From NCBI GenBank assembly GCA_001768195.1, contig MENI01000040.1, forward strand, positions 1 to 59,316: 59,316 nucleotides of DNA, in the 5' to 3' direction. The DNA is from Bacteroidetes bacterium GWA2_40_15 (GTDB lineage Bacteria; Bacteroidota; Bacteroidia; Bacteroidales; VadinHA17). Shown piece after piece: positions 52,056 through 59,316 of this stretch (its first letter is position 1; every line of letters begins with the position of its first letter). Under the pieces are notes generated by a model. It was not told the origin of the DNA. It did no database searches and saw only the letters and a program-made list of their open reading frames with translations. The position numbers and the translations under genes were made by a program.

Positions 52056-54887
52056 ATGCTGTACGGAAACTACAAAGCGCTTCATGATGTTCTGATTAAA
52101 TCAATCGACAAAAAAAGAATATATCACGATCCCCTTTACACTCTTGCTTTTGGCACGGATGCAAGTTTTTACAGGCTTATACCAAAAATGGTGGTCAGGG
52201 CAAAAGATGAGGAAGAGGTATCGCTTATAATTAAAGAAAGCCGCAAACTCAATATTCCGGTAACATTCAGGGCAGCAGGGACGAGCCTCTCTGGTCAGGC
52301 TGTAACAGATTCACTGCTCATAATTGCCGGAAATGACTGGAAGAGGTTCAAAATAGAGGATGAAGGCAAATATGTCAGACTTCAGCCCGGATTGATTGGA
52401 GGACGTGTAAACAAGCTGCTGGCACCCTACGGAAGGAAGATCGGTCCCGATCCCGCATCGATAAATGCAGCCATGATCGGCGGAATCGCAGCCAATAATG
52501 CCAGCGGTATGTGTTGCGGTACTGCAGAAAATTCATATAAGACAGTTGCAGGAATGCGAATAATCATGGCCGACGGGACAATACTTGATACTACTGATCG
52601 GGTCAGCAAAGAGAGTTTTAAAGCATCGCACTTTGCACTTCTGACTGGTATTGAAGGAGTTGCAAAAAGAGCAAAGGACAATAAAACACTGGCTGACCGG
52701 ATCAGAAAGAAGTACAAGATGAAGAATACTACAGGCTACAGCCTCAATGCCCTGGTAGACTTCACCGATCCTTTCGACATTATTGAACACCTGATGATAG
52801 GGTCCGAAGGAACTCTGGGCTTCATTTCGGAAATAACCTTCAGGACTGTTGTGGAACATCCCTGCAGGGCCAGTTCGCTGATAATATTCCCTGATATAAG
52901 AAATGCATGCAATGCTGTATCTCTTTTGAAATTATCTCCCGTGTCTGCTGTTGAGATAATTGACAGAGCCGGTTTAAGGTCAGTTGAGAATGAGAAGGGA
53001 GTTCCCGGGTTACTTAAAACACTGCATGAAAATGCCTGCGCTCTTTTGGTTGAAACAGTTGCGGCACAAAAAGATGAATTATTAGTAAACATCGGGGCAA
53101 CAAAAGATTCTATAAAGACAATCCCTACAGAATTTGGAATTGAATTTACTGATATCCCGGCCGAATATGAGCTTCTGTGGAAAATCCGGAAAGGGCTTTT
53201 TCCTTCAGTCGGAGCGATGAGAAAAACCGGAACGACTGTAATCATTGAAGATGTGGCATTTCCGGTTGAAAGGCTTGCTGAAGCCACACTTGATCTGCAG
53301 GCGATTCTGAAAAAATACAGGTATGATGAAGCAGTTATTTTTGGTCACTCACTTGAAGGGAACCTCCATTTTGTCTTCACCCAGGATTTCAGTTTAAATT
53401 CGGAGGTTGAGCGCTATGCAAACCTTATGGCAGAGGTATCCGACCTGGTTGTAAAGAAATATGACGGATCGCTGAAAGCTGAACATGGCACCGGTCGCAA
53501 TATGGCACCTTTTGTGGAACTGGAATGGGGAAAGGAAGCCTGCCAGCTGATGAAAGAGATAAAGAACCTGTTTGATCCTCAGGGGATACTGAATCCGGGT
53601 GTAATTCTAAATGACGACAAGGATATTCATCTCAGGAATCTTAAACCCATGCCTGCTGCAAGCGAAATAATTGACAAATGCACTGACTGCGGGTTTTGTG
53701 AATCTGCTTGCGTATCAGCCGACATGACCCTTACCCCAAGGCAGAGAATAACAGTACACAGGGAGATAAAATCGCTTCTCGACAGTGGTGAGCAGCCACA
53801 TATTGCTGCTTCACTGATAAAATCCTTTTCTTATGCCGCAAATGAAACCTGTGCAACTGACGGATTATGCGCTGTAAGTTGTCCTGTTAAGATAGATACA
53901 GGGAAGCTTATAAAAAGTCTTCGGACAGAAAAAATCGGAAAGCGGCAAAATCGTGCCATATGGATCGCTGACCGAATGGATATCGTAACTTCAGGAATGC
54001 GGGTGGCATTAAAGCTTGTATCATTTTCCCATTTTGTTCTGGGCACTGCTGTCATGAAGGGAATGGCAGGAGGAATAAGAAAGATTTCAGGAAACACCAT
54101 TCCTGCGTGGAACAGATACATGCCTTCAGGAGCAACTAAAATTAATATAAAAGACTCTTTATCAACCGGTAATAAAAATAAAGTTGTATATTTTCCTTCC
54201 TGTATAAACAGGGCGATGGGTAATTCACCTGAATACCGGAAGGAGAAACAGCTTTCCGATATAATGGTGAAGCTGATCACTAAGGGAGGTTATGAAGTAA
54301 TTTTTCCTGACAACATGGACAAGCTATGTTGCGGGATGGCATTCTCGAGCAAAGGTTATACTGTGGCAGGTGAGAAAAAATCATCGGAGCTTGAGGCAGA
54401 ATTATTAATAGCAAGTCATAACGGAGAGTATCCTGTTCTGTGCGATATGAGCCCATGTCTTTATACCATGAAAGAAAACATGAAATCAGGACTGAAGCTA
54501 TACGAGCCGGTGGAATTCATTCTGAAATTTATAGTTCCAAACCTCTCAATTGTACCTGTTAATGAGACTATTACTGTTTTTCCTGTATGCAGTATGAAAA
54601 AGATGGGGCTTGACGCAAAGCTGGCTGAACTGGCACGATTATGTGCCAGGGAAGTAATTTTGGCAGATGCCAATTGTTGTGGTTTTGCAGGCGACCGCGG
54701 ATTCTCATACCCTGAACTGAATGAACACGGATTACGCGATCTGAAAGTCCAGTTGCCGGAAAGTGTTAAAAACGGGTATTCAACGAGCAGGACCTGTGAG
54801 ATCGGGTTGAGTTTACATACAGGAATCTCACATAAATCAATTGTTTGTCTGGTCGACAAGGTAAGCACCCCGAAGAAAACTGAATAA
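52056..54887 (+). CDS. FAD-linked oxidase with Fe-S and CCG domains (D-lactate dehydrogenase-like)
   Basis: About 943 residues, a GlcD-GlpC-type fusion. The FAD-binding PCMH domain (residues about 35-220) has TFRAAGTSLSGQAVTDSLLI and IGGIAANNASGMCCGTAENS. The FAD-oxidase C domain ends with HGTGRNMAPFVELEWG near 480. A 4Fe-4S module follows (CTDCGFCESACVS near 540 and CATDGLCAVSCPVKI near 600), and the C-terminal cysteine-rich part has DKLCCGMAFSSKGY and ANCCGFAGDRGF. Such proteins oxidise D-lactate or related 2-hydroxy acids and pass electrons to the membrane pool. I chose the ATG at 52056 over a TTG nine codons before it. The dipeptidase gene follows 19 bases later. Confidence 0.9.
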   Translation: MLYGNYKALHDVLIKSIDKKRIYHDPLYTLAFGTDASFYRLIPKMVVRAKDEEEVSLIIKESRKLNIPVTFRAAGTSLSGQAVTDSLLIIAGNDWKRFKIEDEGKYVRLQPGLIGGRVNKLLAPYGRKIGPDPASINAAMIGGIAANNASGMCCGTAENSYKTVAGMRIIMADGTILDTTDRVSKESFKASHFALLTGIEGVAKRAKDNKTLADRIRKKYKMKNTTGYSLNALVDFTDPFDIIEHLMIGSEGTLGFISEITFRTVVEHPCRASSLIIFPDIRNACNAVSLLKLSPVSAVEIIDRAGLRSVENEKGVPGLLKTLHENACALLVETVAAQKDELLVNIGATKDSIKTIPTEFGIEFTDIPAEYELLWKIRKGLFPSVGAMRKTGTTVIIEDVAFPVERLAEATLDLQAILKKYRYDEAVIFGHSLEGNLHFVFTQDFSLNSEVERYANLMAEVSDLVVKKYDGSLKAEHGTGRNMAPFVELEWGKEACQLMKEIKNLFDPQGILNPGVILNDDKDIHLRNLKPMPAASEIIDKCTDCGFCESACVSADMTLTPRQRITVHREIKSLLDSGEQPHIAASLIKSFSYAANETCATDGLCAVSCPVKIDTGKLIKSLRTEKIGKRQNRAIWIADRMDIVTSGMRVALKLVSFSHFVLGTAVMKGMAGGIRKISGNTIPAWNRYMPSGATKINIKDSLSTGNKNKVVYFPSCINRAMGNSPEYRKEKQLSDIMVKLITKGGYEVIFPDNMDKLCCGMAFSSKGYTVAGEKKSSELEAELLIASHNGEYPVLCDMSPCLYTMKENMKSGLKLYEPVEFILKFIVPNLSIVPVNETITVFPVCSMKKMGLDAKLAELARLCAREVILADANCCGFAGDRGFSYPELNEHGLRDLKVQLPESVKNGYSTSRTCEIGLSLHTGISHKSIVCLVDKVSTPKKTE

Positions 54888-54896
54888 AATAAACCC

Positions 54897-54901
54897 GGAG
54901 G
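54897..54901 (+). promoter_or_regulatory. Shine-Dalgarno-like GGAGG before the dipeptidase gene
   Basis: GGAGG lies five bases before the ATG at 54907. It is one of only two clear sites of this kind that I noticed in the window, the other being before infC. Confidence 0.5.
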
Positions 54902-54906
54902 AACAT

Positions 54907-56253
54907 ATGAAAAATAAAAAAATGACACGAGGTAAGTTTCTGGGAACATCCCTGGGACTTTCGGTCCTCTCATCAGTCAAACTGGAAGGTAGTCCCCTTC
55001 TCAGACTGATGGAACAAATAAATGAATCTTTCTACATGACTTCTCAGATGAAGAGAGACTATGAAGTTGCCCTGAGTATCCTTAAACCAACAAAGGCACA
55101 ATTGGAGCATGGATTGGAATTGCACAAAAACTCTCTGGTATGGGAGCCTTATGGTTTTATGCCCAGAGCAGCAATTGACGGAGCTGCAATTGCCGCAGCA
55201 ATTAATGATAATGTATCTGCACTGGAAATACAAGATATGAATGAAGATATGATAATGAGTAGATTTGTTGATAATGAAAGGGAAAGGAAGGAGTTCGAAA
55301 ATGCATGGAAAGCTTCAGGAGTAACATGTGTCGGACAGAATGCCGGAGAAGAAAGTAATTCAATAGATGTTCTTATCAAACGTCTATCCCGTTTTACCTA
55401 TTCAACTGATATGATGAGAGATTTTGTTTCCAAAGCTGTTACTCCGGATGATGTAGTACTGGCAAAGCAAGACAACAGACATGTTCTCTATCTCACCGGA
55501 AACGGTGTGCCTTTACCACATGATTGGGTATCAGTTAATGAAGAATTAAGGTATATAAGAGTCTTCTTCCAACTGGGAATACGAATGATGCATCTTACAT
55601 ATAATCGTCGTAACATGATTGGAGATGGTTGCGGGGAACCTGCCAATGGAGGATTAAGTGATTTCGGGCGTGCAGTGGTGAAAGAGATGAACAGAGTTGG
55701 AGTAATGGTTGATATCTCTCATTCAGGGTGGCAGACAAGCCTTGACGCAACTAAGGTATCTGCAAAGCCTGTAATTGCCAGTCATAGTGTAGCTGCCTCT
55801 ATAAATAAGGTTATTCGTTCGAAATCAGATGAAATTATCCGAGCCCTTGCCGATACAGGCGGGTTTATCGGGATCTGTGTTATTCCAGGCTTCCTTGGTG
55901 GTACCGGTGATATAGCGGCTTTCATGAAACATATTGATTATGTGGCGAAAAAATTTGGTCCTGACTATGTAGCAATTGCAACGGATGTGTCTCATCGATC
56001 CCAATATGTATCTGAGGAAAATAAGAAAATCAAGGAAATGGCTACCAGACCTGCTCCCACAGCAAGAGCGAGCTGGGAAGCCCTTTGGCCACCTGAACCT
56101 TTTGAGGTCAGACCGGAAATGGAACAAAGTACATCATGGACAAATTTTCCCTTATTCACAGTAGGAATGGTTCAGATGGGATATACTGACAATGAGATAC
56201 AAAAGATACTGGGCGGTAATGTTATGCGGGTGGCTAAAGCAGCTCTGGCTTAA
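54907..56253 (+). CDS. membrane dipeptidase (M19, renal dipeptidase family)
   Basis: A 448-residue member of peptidase family M19, which cleaves dipeptides with two metal ions. The N-terminus (MTRGKFLGTSLGLSVLSS) looks like an export signal without a clear twin-arginine motif. Family segments are GIRMMHLTYNRRNMIGDGC near 222, NGGLSDFGRAVVKEMNRVGV near 240, MVDISHSGWQTSLDA near 262, KPVIASHSVAA near 285, and DYVAIATDVSHRSQYV near 355. The first metal motif is weaker than usual (NSLVWEPYGF in place of H-D-HxD near residue 75), which may affect activity. It follows the FAD/Fe-S protein gene closely. Confidence 0.85.
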   Translation: MKNKKMTRGKFLGTSLGLSVLSSVKLEGSPLLRLMEQINESFYMTSQMKRDYEVALSILKPTKAQLEHGLELHKNSLVWEPYGFMPRAAIDGAAIAAAINDNVSALEIQDMNEDMIMSRFVDNERERKEFENAWKASGVTCVGQNAGEESNSIDVLIKRLSRFTYSTDMMRDFVSKAVTPDDVVLAKQDNRHVLYLTGNGVPLPHDWVSVNEELRYIRVFFQLGIRMMHLTYNRRNMIGDGCGEPANGGLSDFGRAVVKEMNRVGVMVDISHSGWQTSLDATKVSAKPVIASHSVAASINKVIRSKSDEIIRALADTGGFIGICVIPGFLGGTGDIAAFMKHIDYVAKKFGPDYVAIATDVSHRSQYVSEENKKIKEMATRPAPTARASWEALWPPEPFEVRPEMEQSTSWTNFPLFTVGMVQMGYTDNEIQKILGGNVMRVAKAALA

Positions 56254-56368
56254 TATTCCTGTTGAGCTTGAATCTGAAATAAATAATATGACTATCGGTA
56301 ATGAATAATAATTGATTAAGATTTAGCAGTGATTAGATTTGCATTCGATAAAAATTTCAATTTTAATG

Positions 56369-56546
56369 CGGGGGATCCTTCGTTATCGCTCAGGATGACA
56401 GGTCATTATGGGGTCATAGAGGGAAAAGAAATGGCGATTCGCAAGCTAAATCTGAATTTTCCAATTTTTTCTGCGAATCGCCATTTCTTTTCCCCACTTC
56501 AACCTAAGACCCTGTCATTCCGAGCGTCAGCGAGGAATCTCCCTGC
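56369..56546. repeat. 178-bp long-armed palindromic element
   Basis: A perfect 23-bp inner stem (56421-56443 with 56472-56494) is enclosed by outer arms (56369-56402 with 56511-56546) of the GGATCCTTCGTTATCGCTCA / GAGCGTCAGCGAGGAATCTC kind, which pair with some mismatches. It fills the gap between the dipeptidase and isomerase genes, and no gene is visible in 56254-56595. Confidence 0.85.
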
Positions 56547-56595
56547 TTTGGTTAAATTATTATTATTGATTACTGATACTCATTAAAAATAAAAT

Positions 56596-57474
56596 ATGAA
56601 AACGAGAACTATTAACCGCCGTAGCTTTATCGGGAAAATGATGGCCGCTACAGGCAGCCTGGCCCTTATCTCAGCGAAAAAATCTTCTTCATGGCAATCA
56701 GGATCGTACACCAGGCCATGGGCTCAGCACGATTACCGGGTCGCCTTTGACAGTATTGCTGAAGCTGGTTTTAATTATGTGGGACTCATGTCCGACAAAT
56801 CCGGACCGATCATATCAATAAAGACTACCCCTGATCGTACAGCCTTAATTACAGAAGAAGCAAAGTCGCGGGGTCTTGGTATTGCATCAGTGCATGGAGG
56901 TAACTTCGATGCCGGAAGATCCGTTGATGAAGGCATAAAGGGACTGATTAGCCTGATAGACAGCTCAGCTATTTGCAACTGCCCTAATCTGCTGCTGCTT
57001 GGTGCAGAGGCCCCTGAACTGGTTGAAAATTACTACAAAGTTATTGCTGAATGTTGCGATTATGCTGCCACCAAAGGAGTTATAATAAGTGTAAAACCTC
57101 ATGGACCGCTTAACAATACAGGCCGTGAGTGCCGTCCTTTAATTGAGAGTATAGGGCATAAGAGTTTTAAGCTATGGTACGATCCGGGTAACATATACTA
57201 CTATTCGGATGGCAGAATTGATCCTGTTAATGATGCCGGTGAAGTTGATGGTCTGGTATGCGGGATGAGTATCAAGGATTTCCTTATGCCAAAAAATGTG
57301 GATGTGACACCAGGAACCGGGATGGTCGATTTCGCGGGTGTAATGGCCCGCCTGAAAAAAGGTGGATTCCGGAAAGGGCCATTAATTGTAGAATGCCTGT
57401 CAAAAGGCGATCTCTCATTTATTAACTCTGAGGCCCTGAAAGCCCGGATATTCCTTGAAAAGCTTATATCTTGA
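56596..57474 (+). CDS. sugar phosphate isomerase/epimerase-like TIM-barrel protein, Tat signal
   Basis: A 292-residue protein of the xylose-isomerase-like (AP endonuclease 2) TIM-barrel family. The N-terminus has a twin-arginine signal NRRSFIGKMMAATGSLALIS, so a folded, possibly metal-bound protein is exported. Barrel landmarks are FDSIAEAGFNYVGLMSDKSG near 50, LGIASVHGGNFDAGR near 95, VIISVKPHG near 165, KLWYDPGNIYYYS near 192 and GPLIVECLSKGD near 260. Metal-site Glu, Asp and His residues are plausible at these strand ends. The substrate is unknown. The ceramidase-like gene follows 23 bases later. Confidence 0.85.
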   Translation: MKTRTINRRSFIGKMMAATGSLALISAKKSSSWQSGSYTRPWAQHDYRVAFDSIAEAGFNYVGLMSDKSGPIISIKTTPDRTALITEEAKSRGLGIASVHGGNFDAGRSVDEGIKGLISLIDSSAICNCPNLLLLGAEAPELVENYYKVIAECCDYAATKGVIISVKPHGPLNNTGRECRPLIESIGHKSFKLWYDPGNIYYYSDGRIDPVNDAGEVDGLVCGMSIKDFLMPKNVDVTPGTGMVDFAGVMARLKKGGFRKGPLIVECLSKGDLSFINSEALKARIFLEKLIS

Positions 57475-57497
57475 TCCCGTTTAAAAACCTTGTTGTA

Positions 57498-58868
57498 ATG
57501 CGAACACCAGAGACAAATTGCCTGACAACCATGTCATTGTTCCTGTTACTATTCCTGTTTTTTCCTGATCATCCGGCATATAGTCAGCCTGACAAATTTC
57601 TGGTCGGATGGGCCTCAGCAGATATCACGCCAGAAAGGCCAGTAGCCCTTGTGGGTCAACTGCATAAAAGAATCTCAGTTTCGGTACAGGATCCTATAAC
57701 AGCTACCGTACTGGCTATTGAATCGTATGAAGAAGATGGATCCAGGGAACAGGCAATTATGGTTTCATGCGACCTGCTTCGTATAAGAGCCCAGACACAA
57801 AAGAAGCTTCAGGAATCGATAGCAGGAAAAATTAATGATTTTGATGCTTCAAAGCTTTTTCTTAATGCCACACATTCTCACACTGCTCCCGGCCTGGTTG
57901 ATAATGAATACGGCGATTTATACGATACAAGTGATGATAAGGGAGTAATGACTCCATCAGAGTACGAAAGATTCTTTATAGAGAGGGTATCTGAAGCAGT
58001 TATCAGGGCCTGGGAAAAAAGACAATCCGGCGCTTTTTCCTGGGGACTTGGCAACGCGTTTCTGAGCCATAACAGGCGAAGCGTCAAGACTGATAGCTCA
58101 GCAAAGATGTACGGTGTTGGTGATGCCGACTTTTTGCATTATGAAAGCATTGACAATCATCAGGTTGAAATGCTTTTTTTCTGGAATAAGAATCATGAAC
58201 TGACAGGCATGGTTATAAATTCAACAGCCACGGCCCAGGTAACGGACGGAACCAATTTCATCTCGGCAGATTTTTATAACGAAGTCAGGGAGAAAATAAA
58301 GAAGAAATACGGGAAAGACATCTTCATGCTGTTTCAGATAGGAGCAGCCGGAGACATGACACCATCTAATCATGAATACATTTACAGGAGAGCTGAGGAT
58401 ACAATGCTCAGAAGAAAGGGAATACAGGCAAGGGAGGAATTGGCTGAAAGGATGGTTAAGGCGGTGGATGAGGTTCTGCCTTTTACCAGGAAAGACATCT
58501 CCGGAAAAGTCATATTCCGCCATACTGTGGCAATGATAGAACTGCCGGTCAGTGTATCTGAAGGAATGCCTTTCTACAGGACTGATGATGTCAATTCTAC
58601 TGAGATCCATATAATAAGGCTCGGTGATATAGCGATTGCCACAAATCCATTTGAGCTCTTCCTCGACTATGGGCTAATGATAAAAGCACGCAGCAAATCA
58701 GTTCTGACATTCATTGTTCAACTGTCATGCCAGCATAGCGGATATCTCCCCACTGAACGTGCCGCGAAAGGCGGAGGATACAGCGCTGATAAATACCTGG
58801 TGGGACCTGAAGGAGGATATAAACTGGTTGAGGAAACAGTTAAGTATATTAATGAATTATGGGAATAG
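57498..58868 (+). CDS. neutral/alkaline ceramidase N-terminal-domain-like exported protein
   Basis: About 456 residues. The signal peptide is MSLFLLLFLFFPDHPAYSQ after a short polar lead. The mature part begins VGWASADITPERPVALVGQL. It has the motif NATHSHTAPGLVDNEYGDLY (near residue 130), which holds zinc-binding His residues in neutral ceramidases, SHNRRS near 195, and FQIGAAGDMTPSNHEY near 285 with the Ser/Asn region. Many bacterial relatives with this domain are not shown to be ceramidases and are encoded with sugar-related genes, as here after the isomerase-like gene. I chose the ATG at 57498; a TTG nine codons before overlaps the previous stop. Confidence 0.85.
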   Translation: MRTPETNCLTTMSLFLLLFLFFPDHPAYSQPDKFLVGWASADITPERPVALVGQLHKRISVSVQDPITATVLAIESYEEDGSREQAIMVSCDLLRIRAQTQKKLQESIAGKINDFDASKLFLNATHSHTAPGLVDNEYGDLYDTSDDKGVMTPSEYERFFIERVSEAVIRAWEKRQSGAFSWGLGNAFLSHNRRSVKTDSSAKMYGVGDADFLHYESIDNHQVEMLFFWNKNHELTGMVINSTATAQVTDGTNFISADFYNEVREKIKKKYGKDIFMLFQIGAAGDMTPSNHEYIYRRAEDTMLRRKGIQAREELAERMVKAVDEVLPFTRKDISGKVIFRHTVAMIELPVSVSEGMPFYRTDDVNSTEIHIIRLGDIAIATNPFELFLDYGLMIKARSKSVLTFIVQLSCQHSGYLPTERAAKGGGYSADKYLVGPEGGYKLVEETVKYINELWE

Positions 58869-58994
58869 GCGACAGGCAGTGGGTAAAAGATAAAAGGTAA
58901 AAGATAAAAGTGAAGTAAGGAAGTTCTCATCGGAGGGGTTAGGGGCATAGCCGTCAACCTAAGAATTGTGCTTTAAAGGAATGTGCTACAAAAG

Positions 58995-59080
58995 TTTCCC
59001 CTCCTTTTGAAGGAGGGGTGGCCGGGAAGATTGATTATCTGATATTTACAAGGTTCATTTCCCGGCCGGGGTGGTTGATT
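58995..59080 (+). repeat. 86-bp structured repeat, subtype A (unit 3, left end)
   Basis: It has the same two hairpins as at 51426: CCCCTCCTT/AAGGAGGGG, then GGCCGGGA/TCCCGGCC, ending GGGGTGGTTGATT. A degenerate AAAAGAT-type heptamer run (58887-58912) and a GGAGGGGTTAGGGGCATAG stretch precede it. Confidence 0.92.
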
Positions 59081-59267
59081 AAATTGATCCTGACAGATAC
59101 ATCTTATGGGTATATTATTAAATACAAAGGTTTGAGGACAAGAATAATATCATTAGACTATGAGTCATAATGTAATAAATTTTGATAACAGCTTTGCGTT
59201 TCATAATTTTCTTTGAAAAAGAGATAAGGAAATTTTAATTATAAAAAATGAATTTACATGACTTAAT
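59081..59267. other. core of repeat unit 3, no gene recognised
   Basis: This is 187 bases of AT-rich sequence between facing A and B repeats. I found no DUF559-like stretch in either sense and no open frame longer than about 30 codons. Confidence 0.5.
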
Positions 59268-59316
59268 AATCAACCACCCCGGCCGCATATTAACTATGCA
59301 ATGTATTAACTATCAT
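59268..59316 (-). repeat. structured repeat, subtype B, cut by window edge (unit 3, right end)
   Basis: It starts AATCAACCACCCCGGCCGCA like the other minus-sense B copies and runs off the window. Confidence 0.85.

Noticed and set aside
59081-59267. Possible DUF559 fragment in the core of unit 3
   Set aside because: I looked for the N- and C-terminal DUF559 patterns on both strands and found none. The core may be fully decayed.

Overview
The window is about 59.3 kb of moderately AT-rich chromosomal DNA that looks like an uncultured member of the Bacteroidota, most likely Bacteroidales or Marinilabiliales. The evidence is many lipoprotein signals of the Bacteroidota kind, promoters of the TAnnTTTG type, a general absence of Shine-Dalgarno sites, and gene sets typical of the phylum. 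Examples are the GH3/beta-lactamase fusion, the long signal peptidase I beside dapB, DUF5063 beside a 3'-5' exonuclease and an RlmI-like methyltransferase, DUF4097 beside an ECF sigma factor, and several secreted M28 peptidases. No rRNA, phage, integrase, intact transposase or CRISPR array is visible.

Layout. 1-7.9 kb: cell-wall sugar recycling (MurU-like nucleotidyltransferase cut by the window edge, AmgK-like kinase, NagX/DUF5009 membrane protein), an AGCS amino-acid symporter and a secreted GH3/beta-lactamase protein. 7.9-8.3 kb: two tRNA-Leu genes. 8.4-12.8 kb: lysC, an NSS-family symporter, an SGNH hydrolase lipoprotein and a PKD lipoprotein. 12.9-16.1 kb: the translation operon thrS-infC-rpmI-rplT, with infC apparently starting at ATA behind an AGGAGG. 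16.2-18.3 kb: dapB-lepB. 18.6-26.2 kb: amidohydrolase, YkgJ-like protein, trmD, a GH106-like gene that has lost its middle, ornithine aminotransferase and an M28 peptidase. 26.3-29.5 kb: a membrane protein, then ECF sigma factor, membrane protein (putative anti-sigma) and DUF4097 protein. 29.7-34.8 kb: isoaspartyl peptidase, SSS symporter, mutS2. 35-44.5 kb: GH2 enzyme, M28 peptidase, a deleted FAD-oxidoreductase remnant, S9 peptidase and Tex. 45.1-47.6 kb: rlmI-like, exonuclease, DUF5063. 47.7-52.0 kb is an accessory island: a dead gene, a large RelE-like/SF1-helicase/ankyrin protein, and repeats with a DUF559 nuclease fragment. 52.0-58.9 kb: FAD/Fe-S D-lactate-dehydrogenase-like protein, membrane dipeptidase, sugar isomerase-like and ceramidase-like proteins.

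The most unusual content lies between genes. An 86-bp structured repeat occurs in two subtypes (A and B) whose inner stems differ by compensating changes. At three separate loci one A and one B copy face each other across a core of about 160-210 bp. In two of these loci the core holds the start or the end of a DUF559 nuclease reading frame, in both cases reading from A towards B. I infer that these are internally deleted copies of a small mobile element carrying a DUF559 nuclease between A and B ends. Other repeat families are perfect 28-bp palindromes whose arms covary, heptanucleotide arrays at gene boundaries, GGAGGGG/GGGTGGG hairpins, and a 178-bp long-armed palindrome.

Three or four genes appear to be decaying by internal deletion or stop codons (GH106-like, FAD oxidoreductase, the gene before the helicase, and the DUF559 copies). 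This is consistent with a repeat-rich, actively rearranging genome. Assembly error is a possible alternative for the two deletion junctions.
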